NCBI GenBank assembly: GCA_028704555.1
Contig: JAQWFD010000002.1
Location: 1 to 64,000 of the forward strand
DNA length: 64,000 nucleotides
Reading direction: 5' to 3'
Source of the DNA: Desulfobacterales bacterium
GTDB lineage: Bacteria; Desulfobacterota; Desulfobacteria; Desulfobacterales; JAQWFD01
The notes under the pieces were generated by a model, which saw only the letters and a list, made by a program, of their open reading frames with translations, ran no database searches and was not told the origin of the DNA. Position numbers and translations under genes: made by a program. Positions 35,453 through 45,166 of this stretch are shown in pieces. The stretch's first letter is position 1; each line of letters begins with the position of its first letter.

Positions 35453-35857
35453 CGGCCTGACGGTAAAACCGTATACCGGCGTTTTTACGGGACTTTATCA
35501 TAACTGCGGCCATATTTTGCTGTGCGTAGCCTCGGAGGCCCGCCCATTGCCGGCATCCCCCGGATCGTGCTGGAGAAGCCGGCTATGGGCGAAACGGATC
35601 CCGTGACATTGTGACCGCAGTTATGATCAAACCCTTTTTACGGAATTACCCTGTTCGGAAAACAATCCATTGTATTATATTATGAAGTTCGGTAAAAGGA
35701 GCGGGTTACATAATTTCTGCCGAAGAAATCAGAAACCGGCCATTGATGAATCATCGGCATCGCCATGCATAAATTCACCAGCCATACGTAAATATTGTTC
35801 CGGACGCCATCGTGTGGTGTGGCATTAGCAAACAAGCCCCTGGCATTTGAATAAGTT
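35453..35857. other. Intergenic region between amidohydrolase and cheR
   Basis: It contains family-1 repeat copy B and about 220 bases of A+T-rich sequence upstream of cheR, with no clear promoter or gene. Confidence 0.55.
35489..35634. repeat. Structured dispersed repeat, family 1, copy B
   Basis: A 146-base element matching 23678-23805: near-identical outer arms (ATAACTGCGGCCATATT on the left, the matching inverse on the right) and the identical core ATCGTGCTGGAGAAGCCGG. Its inner arms (GCCCATTGCCGGC and GCCGGCTATGGGC) differ in sequence from those of copy A yet pair with one mismatch. It starts 36 bases after a stop codon. Confidence 0.7.
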
Positions 35858-36697
35858 ATGTATTATTTAGAACTATCCGATAAAGATTTTGCCCTGTTCA
35901 GATCCCTTGTGTATGAAAAATGCGGAATCAATCTCCATGAGGGGAAAAAAGAACTGGTTCGTGCCAGACTGGGTAAACGACTGCGACAGACCCATTTCAA
36001 AAAATTCAGCCAGTATTATAAATACCTGATTGAAGAAGACACGGGCGATGAGCTTATCGAAATGCTCAATGCCATTTCAACGAATCTTACGAGTTTTTTC
36101 AGAGAATCAAAGCATTTTGACTTTCTGACCGAAGAAGCACTCCCGTCGTATGCGTCCAGATTGCCGTCTGATCGAAGCAGGCCGTTACGCGTATGGAGCG
36201 CGGGCTGTTCCAGTGGTGAAGAGCCTTATTCTATAGCCATTCAGTTATGTGAATATTTAAAATCAGCAGCGACCCGGGATATCCATATTCTGGCAACCGA
36301 CATCTCCACAAAAGTACTGTCGACCGCTGTGGGTGGCATTTATCAGGAAGCGCAAACCGGAACCATATCCAAAGAACTGCTGCGAAAATACTTCCAGAAA
36401 GGACTCGGAAAATGGCAGGGCCATTACCGAATAAAGGCCTTTGTCCGGAATATGGTTGAATTCAGGCGTCTGAATCTGATGGAACCGTTTTCATTCCATC
36501 AGCCGTTTGATATCATTTTTTGCCGGAATGTGATGATTTACTTTGACAAAAAAGGCCAGCAGACGGTAATTGACAAATTTTATAAACACCTGGTACGGGG
36601 AGGGTATCTGTTTATTGGTCATTCCGAAAGTCTTATGAGCACAAAACACCGGTTTAAATATGTCCAACCAACCATATATCTCAAGAATACCGACTGA
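35858..36697 (+). CDS. cheR: CheR-type chemoreceptor glutamate methyltransferase
   Basis: 279 residues. The N-terminal helical domain (about 1-80) precedes the S-adenosylmethionine-binding motif WSAGCSSGEEPYSIAI and the FDIIFCRNVMIYFDKKGQQ segment of CheR. It would methylate glutamates of chemoreceptors, tuning their signal. No other chemotaxis gene is in the window, so it is an orphan copy that might serve a remote cluster or a different signalling system. No clear ribosome site is seen before the ATG. Confidence 0.93.
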   Translation: MYYLELSDKDFALFRSLVYEKCGINLHEGKKELVRARLGKRLRQTHFKKFSQYYKYLIEEDTGDELIEMLNAISTNLTSFFRESKHFDFLTEEALPSYASRLPSDRSRPLRVWSAGCSSGEEPYSIAIQLCEYLKSAATRDIHILATDISTKVLSTAVGGIYQEAQTGTISKELLRKYFQKGLGKWQGHYRIKAFVRNMVEFRRLNLMEPFSFHQPFDIIFCRNVMIYFDKKGQQTVIDKFYKHLVRGGYLFIGHSESLMSTKHRFKYVQPTIYLKNTD

Positions 36698-37110
36698 TCG
36701 ACAAGTCTATTGCGCCTGAATGACATCACCGGCATGCAGACCCGCGCGGCTATTTTTTGAGAAACGCAATTGATTCCGAACTTTTCTCTGTCGTTTTTCT
36801 ATGATATACATATCTTATGTGATTTTAACCAGGCCGTCGTGATCCCGTGTTTCTTTATTGCCTGTAGCAGCACCTTTTTCTTAAAGCCCTCGTCAGTGTC
36901 CATCCAAAAATTGGATAGTTTTCTCAAATACAAAGGAAACAAAGAGGTTAACCTCAGTACATGGCGTATTTTGAGTATTAACATATGATTCATCCCCCGG
37001 GCCGGCCGGATTTATTCGCCGGACCATTCCGGTTCGGCATTTTCACCGTCATAGCATCGTTCTACAGCATCACACACCTTTCATTTTTCATGATTTACAA
37101 AGGAGGACAA
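36698..37110. other. Intergenic region upstream of the oxygen-defence genes
   Basis: About 410 bases. It contains a perfect 12-base palindrome GAGGTTAACCTC (36944-36955), about 155 bases before the desulfoferrodoxin start, which could be a regulator site. No strong promoter match was found. A short minus-strand frame (36799-36993) is not convincing. Confidence 0.4.
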
Positions 37111-37491
37111 ATGGCAAAAAAACTGGAAGTTTATAAATGCAATCTTTGCGGAAACATCGTTGAAGTTCTTCACGGAGGCGAAGGCGAACTGGTATGCTGC
37201 GGAGAGCCGATGGAACAGATGATCGGAAACACGGTCGATGCAGCAAAGGAAAAGCATGTGCCGGTTATGAAAAAGGCCGGAGGGAAAATTACCGTCACGG
37301 TCGGCAGCGTAGCCCATCCCATGGAGGAAAAACATTATATCGAATGGATCGAACTGGTTGCCGATGGCAAGGCGTACCGCCAGTTTCTGGCTCCCGGCCA
37401 ATCACCGGAAGCCGTTTTTACCATCGAGGCCGGTCAGATAACCGCCAGAGCGTACTGTAATCTGCACGGGTTATGGACAGCTGCCGGATAA
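37111..37491 (+). CDS. dfx: Desulfoferrodoxin (superoxide reductase)
   Basis: 126 residues with both iron sites. The desulforedoxin centre has CNLCGN and VCCGEPM; the catalytic Fe(His)4(Cys) centre uses [22 protein letters not shown] and YCNLHGLW. The enzyme reduces superoxide to hydrogen peroxide with electrons from rubredoxin. The frame is open from 36985, but ATG 37111 follows AAAGGAGG at ideal spacing and gives the family N-terminus [10 protein letters not shown]. Rubredoxin and the diiron flavoprotein follow, a classical oxygen-defence set. Confidence 0.96.
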   Translation: MAKKLEVYKCNLCGNIVEVLHGGEGELVCCGEPMEQMIGNTVDAAKEKHVPVMKKAGGKITVTVGSVAHPMEEKHYIEWIELVADGKAYRQFLAPGQSPEAVFTIEAGQITARAYCNLHGLWTAAG

Positions 37492-37718
37492 CCGGTTCTG
37501 CGTATCCGCATCATGCAGGAAAATCAGGCCGCGGAGCCGCTCGCTCTGTTTAGCGGCAAAAGCAGATTAAAAATTCACAAGGTACGGGGCCTGCCATCGC
37601 GAAAAGAAAGTTGAAGGCAAGTCCAGCGGCCCGACTCCCTGAAACCGTTGCCATGGGAAATAAGGGCCAACGGGATTCAGGTCATCATTTCTTAACAACA
37701 TCGTACAGGAGAATCAAA

Positions 37719-37880
37719 ATGGACAAATATGTATGCATCGTTTGTGGATATGTTTACGATCCGGGCAAGGGCGATCCGGACAACGGCATTGACCCGGGAA
37801 CCGCGTTCGAGGATCTCCCCGATGACTGGGTATGCCCGGTATGCGGGGCCGGCAAGGACGATTTTGAAAAGGAAAAATAA
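37719..37880 (+). CDS. rub: Rubredoxin
   Basis: 53 residues with the complete FeS4 motif: [10 protein letters not shown] near the start and [14 protein letters not shown] near the end. It carries single electrons in the cytoplasm, here likely to desulfoferrodoxin and the diiron flavoprotein. CAGGAGAATC precedes the ATG. It lies 227 bases after dfx, so it may have its own promoter, and a strong hairpin follows its stop. Confidence 0.97.
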   Translation: MDKYVCIVCGYVYDPGKGDPDNGIDPGTAFEDLPDDWVCPVCGAGKDDFEKEK

Positions 37881-37897
37881 CGGCCGACCGCAAGGAT

Positions 37898-37927
37898 AAC
37901 GGGCATGATTGCGAAATCATGCCCGTT
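37898..37927 (+). ncRNA. GNRA-capped hairpin between rubredoxin and the diiron flavoprotein
   Basis: AACGGGCATGATT and AATCATGCCCGTT form a perfect 13-base-pair stem capped by GCGA, a stable GNRA tetraloop. No T run follows, so it is not a standard terminator. It may stabilise the upstream message or partly stop transcription. Confidence 0.55.
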
Positions 37928-37985
37928 CAGGGCCGCAGCCCTTATCCCCCCCCCTCATCTATTCAACGCATGGAACGGAGAAGCC

Positions 37986-39170
37986 ATGAAGCCGACTGAA
38001 ATTGCAAAAGGCGTTTTTGATGTAGGCATCAGGGATTGGAATATCCGGGATTTTCACGGGTATTCCACCCATATGGGATCAAGCTATAATGCGTTTTTAG
38101 TAATCGATGAGAAAATCGCCCTGATCGACACCGTGAAAAAAGAATTCGTCGATCAATTCATCGGCACGATTTCACAGGTGATTGATCCCAAAACGATTGA
38201 CTATGTCATCAGCAATCACACGGAAATGGATCATTCGGGAGGGCTTCCCCAGGTGATGAAGCTCATCGGAGAAGACACCCCCCTGTATTGCTCTTCCATG
38301 GGGCTCAAAAGCCTTCCTGCCCATTTTCAAAGCCACTGGAACTACCAGGCGGTAAAAAGCGGAGATGAACTGAGCCTGGGAGGGCGGAGCCTGTCTTTTC
38401 TGGAAACCCGGATGCTTCACTGGCCCGACAGCATGTTCACCTGGCTGAAGGAAGATAAAATACTGTTTTCAAGCGATGCCTTCGGACAACATTATGCCGG
38501 ATTCGAGATATTTGATGACCGCATCGGCGATGCCATCATGCCGCATGCCAAAAAATATTTCGCCAATATTCTGTTTCCGTATTCGAAGCTGATTCTCAAA
38601 CTGCTCGATCAGATTCATCAACTCGGGCTTGAATTCAATATGATCTGCCCGGATCACGGGATCATATGGCGAAACGATCCCGGCAAAATCATCGATGCCT
38701 ATGCCCGCTGGAGCAGGCAGGACACCGCCTGTAAAGCCGTCATTGTATACGATACCATGTGGCACAGCACCCAGCGGATGGCTGAGACAATCGCCGAAGG
38801 GCTCAACGAAGAAGGTATCGCCGTCAGGCCCTTTCACCTTCGCTCGTTTGATCGAAGTGATATCATGACAGAGGTGCTGGATGCCAGAGCCGTGATTGTC
38901 GGCTCTCCCACCCTCAACAACGGCCTGTTTCCAACAATCGCAGATTTTCTAGCCTACATGAAGGGGCTGAAACCTCAGCACAGAATCGGAGCGGCCTTCG
39001 GCTCCTACGGGTGGAGTGGTGAAGCTGTCAAGCTGATCGAAAAGGAACTTGAAACCATGGGCTGCGACCCCATAGAGCCGGCCTTAAGTATCCGCTACGT
39101 GCCGGATCGTAAGGCCCTTGATCAGTGTGTTGCGTTCGGCCGAAAAATCGGAAAAGCAATTAACGGTTAA
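37986..39170 (+). CDS. fprA: FprA/ROO-type diiron flavoprotein (oxygen or nitric oxide reductase)
   Basis: 394 residues: a metallo-beta-lactamase-like domain with diiron ligands in NHTEMDHSGG, LHWPDSM, SSDAFGQH and CPDHG, and a flavodoxin domain (VIVYDTMWHSTQRMAE, then GSPTLNNGLFP and GSYGWSG). Such enzymes reduce O2 to water or NO to N2O, taking electrons from rubredoxin. The frame is open from 37905, but ATG 37986 follows GGAGAAG and gives the family start. Gene order dfx-rubredoxin-fprA is typical of sulfate reducers. Confidence 0.94.
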   Translation: MKPTEIAKGVFDVGIRDWNIRDFHGYSTHMGSSYNAFLVIDEKIALIDTVKKEFVDQFIGTISQVIDPKTIDYVISNHTEMDHSGGLPQVMKLIGEDTPLYCSSMGLKSLPAHFQSHWNYQAVKSGDELSLGGRSLSFLETRMLHWPDSMFTWLKEDKILFSSDAFGQHYAGFEIFDDRIGDAIMPHAKKYFANILFPYSKLILKLLDQIHQLGLEFNMICPDHGIIWRNDPGKIIDAYARWSRQDTACKAVIVYDTMWHSTQRMAETIAEGLNEEGIAVRPFHLRSFDRSDIMTEVLDARAVIVGSPTLNNGLFPTIADFLAYMKGLKPQHRIGAAFGSYGWSGEAVKLIEKELETMGCDPIEPALSIRYVPDRKALDQCVAFGRKIGKAING

Positions 39171-39182
39171 GGCGACCACACG

Positions 39183-40748
39183 ATGAAGCTGAATCAATGG
39201 ATTGCCGTGATGATGACGGTGGCCGGACTGACCGGTTTTCTCACCGTTGCCGGATGCCGGACGGCGCAGCCGTATTTTCCGCCCGGGAGTACACCTGCAC
39301 CTGCACAAACGGCTCCCCGGCCGTCATCGCCCCAAACACCGGTTCCGGCGCCGGAACCGATTAATTTAAGCCTGAGCAGTCCGCTGTCTCTGGAAGAGGC
39401 CATCGGCATTGCCCTGCGACATAATCCGGACCACGCGATGGCCTGGCAACGAATTCTCCAGTCCGAGTCCATAAAGCGACAATCCAGGGCCGCATTCTAT
39501 CCTTCCATCGGATTTTTCACGGAGTATTCTCAGGGAGATTCCCCTTCGGGGTATCTGTTTAAAAAAATAGACCAGCGGCTGCTCCCTCCCGCGGTCAACT
39601 TCAATGATCCGGGCTGGTTTGAAAACGTTGAAATCGGTTTAACCGGCCGATTCAATCTGTATAACGGGGGGCGGGATGTACTGAATCAGGACATGGCTCA
39701 ACTTGCGGTAGACATGGCCCGAACGGACCGCCAAGGTGTTGAAAACGTCCTGGTGGCATCCGTGATCAATTCCTATTACGATGTATTGACGGCAAAAGAA
39801 TTTATCCGGATTGCCGAAGAATCGGTTTCAACGGTTGAATCGCGGCTCAAAGCGATGACGGTCCGGTTTTCAGCCGGAGGCGCTTTAAAATCCGATATGT
39901 TATCCCTGGAGGTGCGACTGGCACAGGTCAGGGAAGATGTGCTGCGCAGCCAGAACCGCTATGAAACCGCGCTGGCGATCCTTACCACTGTTTTGGGGGT
40001 GAGCCCGGCTCAACCGGCAGCAGTGCTGGCATCCCCCGATTTAACCTCTGCGGATATACCGAAAAACTACACCGAGGCTCTGGCATATGCCATGGCGCAC
40101 AGGCCTGAACTGATCAAAATCAAAAAGCAGGTCATTCAGTCGAAGATGGCAGTGGCCATGTCGAAAACTGCGTATCTGCCCCGGGTGGATCTGGTAGCCA
40201 GATACTATCTGGATGACCCCGGCGTGAATTTTAACACGCAGCGCGATAACTGGACGCTGGGTCTCCTGTTGAACTGGGATCTGTTTACCGGATTCAGCAC
40301 CGCCGCAGAGATTCAAAAAACAACGGCCATTTTCGGAGAAATAATGGAAGCCGACCGGAAGACGATGTTGTCAGTCACGCTCGATGTAAAAACAGCCTAT
40401 CTGAAGCTGTCCGAAGCCAGGGCGCGGTACACGGTGGCACAGGCCAGTGTGGCCGCGGCTGAGGAATCCCTCAGGCTGGTCAACATACAGCACGAGGGAG
40501 GCAGCGCCACCATTACCCGGTATCTCGAGGCTGAGCTTGACCGGAACCAGGCCAGGATTCGAGCGACTGCCGCCTATTACGACACGGCAAAAGCAATTTC
40601 GGAAACAGGCCGGGCCACGGGGTACTGGACGGAAGAACTGGGGACAGAGGTCAGAAGACAGAGATCAGAGGTCAGAGATCAAGGGACTGAGGGCTCACGA
40701 CTCACGACTGACGACTCACGCGACTCACGACTGAGCTTGAGGGGCTGA
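39183..40748 (+). CDS. TolC-family outer-membrane efflux lipoprotein
   Basis: 521 residues. A lipoprotein signal ends in LTVAGC, followed by a proline-rich linker. Two OEP repeats follow (LSLEEAIGIALRHNPDHAMAW; TEALAYAMAHRPELIKIKKQ) with long coiled coils that form the periplasmic tunnel. It is the exit duct of the tripartite pump encoded with the next two genes. The last 32 residues are abnormal: a repeat-encoded tail rich in Ser, Arg and Asp (RRQRSEVRDQ...) not expected in TolC proteins. Its stop overlaps the adaptor start by one base (TGATG). Confidence 0.92.
   Translation: MKLNQWIAVMMTVAGLTGFLTVAGCRTAQPYFPPGSTPAPAQTAPRPSSPQTPVPAPEPINLSLSSPLSLEEAIGIALRHNPDHAMAWQRILQSESIKRQSRAAFYPSIGFFTEYSQGDSPSGYLFKKIDQRLLPPAVNFNDPGWFENVEIGLTGRFNLYNGGRDVLNQDMAQLAVDMARTDRQGVENVLVASVINSYYDVLTAKEFIRIAEESVSTVESRLKAMTVRFSAGGALKSDMLSLEVRLAQVREDVLRSQNRYETALAILTTVLGVSPAQPAAVLASPDLTSADIPKNYTEALAYAMAHRPELIKIKKQVIQSKMAVAMSKTAYLPRVDLVARYYLDDPGVNFNTQRDNWTLGLLLNWDLFTGFSTAAEIQKTTAIFGEIMEADRKTMLSVTLDVKTAYLKLSEARARYTVAQASVAAAEESLRLVNIQHEGGSATITRYLEAELDRNQARIRATAAYYDTAKAISETGRATGYWTEELGTEVRRQRSEVRDQGTEGSRLTTDDSRDSRLSLRG
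40641..40740 (+). repeat. Low-complexity tandem repeat tract inside a coding end
   Basis: Imperfect tandem units of the types CAGAGGTCAGA and ACTCACGACTCACG fill about 100 bases and encode the odd C-terminal tail of the TolC-family protein. Confidence 0.7.
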
Positions 40749-41902
40749 TGACGAAAAACCGACTCATTGCAGCGGCAGGGATACTACTGGTCGGGGTGAT
40801 ACTGGCAGTTATCCTGTTCGGAATGCTGAACCGGGAGAAAATCGCACCCGGCAGCGTTCAGGGGGACGAACCGCCTGGATTCATTCCGGCGCATACCATC
40901 CGGGCGTCTGTGAAAACCATCACCGAGTGGTACGAGGCGGTCGGGACCATCCGGCCGAAAACCGAAGCCCGGATCGAGGCTCAGATTGCCGCACAGGTGA
41001 TCGATGTGAAAGTCAGCCCCGGAGACAAGGTCGCCAAACACCAGCTGCTGGTGCTGCTGGACGACCGGCAGCAGTTATCCCGGCTCGACCAGGCCAGGCA
41101 GGGTCTCACATCAGTCCATTCAGGAAAAATACAGGTTCAGCAGGCGATCCATGCCGCTACTGCCGCGTTTACTCAGGCAGCGTCGGCATACAAACGGACG
41201 AAAACTTATTTTCAATCGGAGGCCGCTACTGCTCAGGATATGGAGCAGGCTGAGGCAGTGTATCTTCAGGCCACAGCTGAACTCAACCGCGCCCGGGAAT
41301 CTTTGACAACAGCCGATACGGGCATCCGCCAGGCCGAAGCAATGATCAACGAGGCGACGATCGCACTCGGATACAGCAGGATAGAAGCGCCCGAAGACGG
41401 AGAAGTCCTCAAGCGCCTGGTTGAGCCGGGTGATCTGGCTCTGCCGGGAAAACCCCTGATACTGCTTCAGACCACCGGCATATTGCGACTGGAAGCGGTT
41501 GTCAGAGAGGGACTGATTAGCAGAGTCAGGCCAGGCACATCGCTTAAGGCAGCCATCACTGCGCTGGAAAAACCGGTAGATGCCATTGTTGAGGAAATTG
41601 TGCCCTATGCAGACCCCCGGACAAGAACCTTTCTGGTCAAAGCCTCTCTGCCCGGGCTGCAGGGCCTGTATCCGGATCTGTATCCGGGCATGTACGGAAA
41701 GCTCCTGATACCGGTCAGCCAGCACCAGGTGGTCCTGATTCCGGATCACGCAGTGAGGCATGTGGGGCAGCTGGAACTGGTCATGGTGAGCAGCAATGGC
41801 CAGTGGGAAAAACGCCTGATCAAAACCGGCAGATCATTTGACACGGCTGTTGAAGTGCTGTCAGGCCTGGAAGGAACTGAAACGATCGGGGTGGAGCGCT
41901 GA
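40748..41902 (+). CDS. RND efflux periplasmic adaptor (membrane-fusion protein)
   Basis: 384 residues. An N-terminal anchor (LIAAAGILLVGVILAVILFGML) is followed by a lipoyl half (GTIRPKTEARIEAQIAAQVID), an alpha-helical hairpin (about 115-200) and the second lipoyl half with GYSRIEAPEDGEVLKRLVEPGD. Beta-barrel and membrane-proximal parts follow. It bridges the RND pump to the TolC channel. It overlaps the previous gene by one base and the pump gene starts two bases after it ends, so the three form an operon. Confidence 0.93.
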   Translation: MTKNRLIAAAGILLVGVILAVILFGMLNREKIAPGSVQGDEPPGFIPAHTIRASVKTITEWYEAVGTIRPKTEARIEAQIAAQVIDVKVSPGDKVAKHQLLVLLDDRQQLSRLDQARQGLTSVHSGKIQVQQAIHAATAAFTQAASAYKRTKTYFQSEAATAQDMEQAEAVYLQATAELNRARESLTTADTGIRQAEAMINEATIALGYSRIEAPEDGEVLKRLVEPGDLALPGKPLILLQTTGILRLEAVVREGLISRVRPGTSLKAAITALEKPVDAIVEEIVPYADPRTRTFLVKASLPGLQGLYPDLYPGMYGKLLIPVSQHQVVLIPDHAVRHVGQLELVMVSSNGQWEKRLIKTGRSFDTAVEVLSGLEGTETIGVER

Positions 41903-41903
41903 C

Positions 41904-44900
41904 ATGAACCAGGACCCGCGCGATCTGCCCAGGGGATTGATTTCCGGCATTGTATACCGGTTTTTGTCTTCCCGCTTATCGATCATCCTTATCATCGTCG
42001 CGTTTTGTCTCGGAACAGCGGCCATACTGGTGACTCCGAGGGAAGAGGAACCCCAGATCGTGGTCCCCATGGCCGACATCTATGTTCAGGCCCCGGGGGC
42101 TGCTCCAGCGGAAATTGAGGACCTGATAGCCACCCCGCTTGAACGGCTCCTGTGGCAGATCGACGGTGTGGAATACGTCTATTCCATGTCCCGACCGGAT
42201 ATGGCCATCGTTACGGTTCGATTTTTTGTCGGTGAAGACCGGGAAAATTCTCTGGTCAAACTTCACAACAAAATCAGCATGAATATTGACCAGGCCGCAC
42301 CGATCGTCAAAGGATGGGTGATCAAGCCGGTTGAAATTGACGATGTCCCCATTGTCAATCTGACGCTGTATTCTGCCCGTCATGATGCCTACCAGCTGCG
42401 ACGGATCGGGGAAGAAGTTCTGGCAAGGCTCTCGGAAGTAAAGGACATATCCCGGACTGACATTGTCGGCGGGTTGAATCGGCAGATCCGGGTGGAGCTG
42501 TCGCCGGAGAAAATGGCAGGACTGGGCATCGCGCTGCCGGAGGTGTACCAGATCCTGAAAAATGCCGATGCCTCTGCCGTGGCCGGCACGTTTTCCCGGT
42601 TTAACACCGAATTTACGGTCACCAGCAACTCGTTTCTGGCATCAGCCGATGAAGTGGCAGCGCTCATGGTGGGCGTCCATGAGGACAGGCCCGTCTATCT
42701 GCGCGATATCGCATCTGTTTCAGACGGCCCCCGGGAAACCGACACCCTTACCCGGCTGAGCTTCTCTCATTTTTTCCGACAGGAAACCGGTCAGGAAAAG
42801 GCTCCTGTTTCCTATCCGGCCGTAACCCTGGCCCTGGCCAAAAAAAAAGGAACCAACGCCGTCAAGGTATCCCGGGATATCCTGAACCGGATGGACGAAC
42901 TCAGGCAACGCATCCTGCCCGACGGTGTTCAGGTAGCAATTACCCGCGACTACGGCCGGACGGCCCAGGAAAAAGTGACCGATCTGCTGAGTTCTCTGGT
43001 CTTTGCCATCCTCACCGTGGTGGCGCTCCTGGCGGTTACGTTAGGATGGCGTGAAGCGCTGATCGTCGCTTTTGCGGTCCCTGTCAGCTTCTGTCTGGCC
43101 CTGTTTGTCAACTTCCTGTTCGGCTATACCATCAACCGGGTGACCCTGTTTGCACTGATCCTGTCGCTGGGGCTGGTGGTCGATGATCCCATTACCAACG
43201 TGGATAACATCCAGCGGCATCTTCTCTCCGGCCGGTCCGGTTCATTCAAGGCAATCCTCACCGCCGTGGAGGAAGTGCTCCCGCCGGTGATCATGTCCAC
43301 CCTTGCCATTATCGTCTGTTTTGTACCGCTGTTTTTCATCACCGGCATGATGGGCCCCTATATGGCGCCGATGGCGGCCAATGTCCCCCTGACGGTCATA
43401 TTTTCCACTGTGTGCGCCCTGACCATTGTCCCATGGATGTCTCACGGCCTGCTGAAACATCTGCAAAAGGCACCGGATCATCGCGCGTCTGAGGCCATCG
43501 TTACCCCCCCCAGCGGATGGATTGCCCGGGTGTATCACGCCATGGTATCCCCCTTTCTGGAATCCCGGTTGAAGCGCTACCTGCTCCTGGCGGGAGTGAT
43601 CATTCTGCTGATACTGTCCATTGCGCTGGCTGTATTTCGTTTTGTGCCGCTGAAAATGCTTCCGTTCGACAATAAAAACGAATTTCAGATCGTCATCGAC
43701 ATGCCGGAGGGAACCACGCTGGAAATGACTGACCGGGTGGTAAGATCCTTTGAACGGTACCTGAGAACGGTTCCTGAAATCACATCTCTGTCATCCTATG
43801 TGGGGCAGGCCTCTCCGATGGATTTTAACGGCCTGGTCCGTCACTATTATCTGAGAAAAGGAAGCCATCTTGCCGACATCCGGATCAATCTCGCGGAAAA
43901 ATACCGACGGAAGCAGCAAAGTCATGATATCACCCTCCGGATAAGAAACGATCTGAACCGTATCGCCGCTTCATTGAACGCAGATATCAAACTGATTGAA
44001 ATTCCACCCGGCCCGCCGGTTCTGTCAACAATTGTGGCGGAAATTTACGCCTCCCCGGAGCGGCGTTACGAAGAAATGATCGAAAGCGCCTTCAGAATCA
44101 AGGCACTCATGAAAAACGAGCCGTCGGTCGTGGATATCGATGTCATGGCAGAAGCCGCCCGGGACAAAATCAATTTTATACTGGACAAAGAAAAAGCAGC
44201 GCTTCACGGGGTGGATACCCGCACGGTCATCCAGACACTGAAAATGGCTATAGGGGGAATGTCACCCGCCACGGTTCATATATCCGGGGAGCGTCAGCCG
44301 CTGATGGTTCATGTCATTTTACCCCGAATCAGCCGGTCCGACATGACGAGTCTGTCACAGATTCCGATTCGGACCGCCTCCGGCAGTCTGGTGCCGCTGG
44401 CGGAGCTGACCCGTATTGAAAATATTCCGGAAGACCAGCCGATTTATCACAAAAATCTGGAACGGGTCGTCTATGTGACAGCTGAAATGGCCGGACGCAG
44501 CCCTGCCGAAGCCGTCATCGACATGCAAAAAAAGATCAGGCTTCATCCAATGCCCCCCGGCATCCGGGTCCAGTGGGCGGGTGAGGGCGAATGGAAAATC
44601 ACGCTCAGGGTATTCCGCGATATGGCAATCGCCTTTGGTGCGGCCCTGATCGGTATCTACATTCTGCTGATCATCCAGACCAATTCATTTTTCATGCCCC
44701 TGCTGATCATGATGGCCATTCCCCTGACGCTGCTGGGCATCATGCCCGGTTTTTACCTGCTCAATCTGATGGTCGGCCGTCATATCGGCGGATATTACAA
44801 TCCGGTGTTTTTTACGGCCACCAGCATGATCGGAATGATCGCCCTGGGCGGAATTGTGATCCGAAATTCCCTGATCCTGATTGAATTTATTCAGGATGCC

Positions 44901-45152
44901 CTCGGCCGGAGCATACCGCTCAAAGAAGCGATCTTACAGAGCGGTGCCATCCGTATGCGCCCGATTGTTCTGACCGCGCTGACCACCGCCCTGGGCGCCT
45001 GGCCGATCACGCTGGATCCGGTATTCTCCGGCCTGGCATGGGCCCTGATTTTTGGCATCGGTGCATCGACCCTGTTCACCCTGATCATTATTCCGGTAAC
45101 CTACTATGCGCTTTACCGGAAATCGGCAGACGCTGTGTCAGTTTCCGAATGA
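41904..45152 (+). CDS. RND-family efflux permease
   Basis: 1082 residues with the two-fold RND layout: a first helix near 25-45, a large porter loop, helices 2-6 (VFAILTVVALLAVTLGWREALIVAFAVP onward), and the mirrored second half. The proton-relay segment of helix 4 reads LGLVVDDPITNVDNIQRH, with the paired aspartates. The N-terminal TPREEEPQIVVPMADIYVQ and the sequence ERLLWQIDGVEYVYS mark the subfamily near CusA/MdtC-like and AcrB-type pumps; the cargo is unknown. ATG 41904 fits the operon spacing; a longer frame from 41838 is unlikely. Confidence 0.93.
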   Translation: MNQDPRDLPRGLISGIVYRFLSSRLSIILIIVAFCLGTAAILVTPREEEPQIVVPMADIYVQAPGAAPAEIEDLIATPLERLLWQIDGVEYVYSMSRPDMAIVTVRFFVGEDRENSLVKLHNKISMNIDQAAPIVKGWVIKPVEIDDVPIVNLTLYSARHDAYQLRRIGEEVLARLSEVKDISRTDIVGGLNRQIRVELSPEKMAGLGIALPEVYQILKNADASAVAGTFSRFNTEFTVTSNSFLASADEVAALMVGVHEDRPVYLRDIASVSDGPRETDTLTRLSFSHFFRQETGQEKAPVSYPAVTLALAKKKGTNAVKVSRDILNRMDELRQRILPDGVQVAITRDYGRTAQEKVTDLLSSLVFAILTVVALLAVTLGWREALIVAFAVPVSFCLALFVNFLFGYTINRVTLFALILSLGLVVDDPITNVDNIQRHLLSGRSGSFKAILTAVEEVLPPVIMSTLAIIVCFVPLFFITGMMGPYMAPMAANVPLTVIFSTVCALTIVPWMSHGLLKHLQKAPDHRASEAIVTPPSGWIARVYHAMVSPFLESRLKRYLLLAGVIILLILSIALAVFRFVPLKMLPFDNKNEFQIVIDMPEGTTLEMTDRVVRSFERYLRTVPEITSLSSYVGQASPMDFNGLVRHYYLRKGSHLADIRINLAEKYRRKQQSHDITLRIRNDLNRIAASLNADIKLIEIPPGPPVLSTIVAEIYASPERRYEEMIESAFRIKALMKNEPSVVDIDVMAEAARDKINFILDKEKAALHGVDTRTVIQTLKMAIGGMSPATVHISGERQPLMVHVILPRISRSDMTSLSQIPIRTASGSLVPLAELTRIENIPEDQPIYHKNLERVVYVTAEMAGRSPAEAVIDMQKKIRLHPMPPGIRVQWAGEGEWKITLRVFRDMAIAFGAALIGIYILLIIQTNSFFMPLLIMMAIPLTLLGIMPGFYLLNLMVGRHIGGYYNPVFFTATSMIGMIALGGIVIRNSLILIEFIQDALGRSIPLKEAILQSGAIRMRPIVLTALTTALGAWPITLDPVFSGLAWALIFGIGASTLFTLIIIPVTYYALYRKSADAVSVSE

Positions 45153-45166
45153 TCGCCGGCAAGGCC

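Noticed and set aside
36799..36993. 64-residue minus-strand frame before dfx, possibly a transposase scrap
   Set aside because: A few basic residues recall mobile-element proteins, but no motif, inverted repeat or ribosome site supports it.
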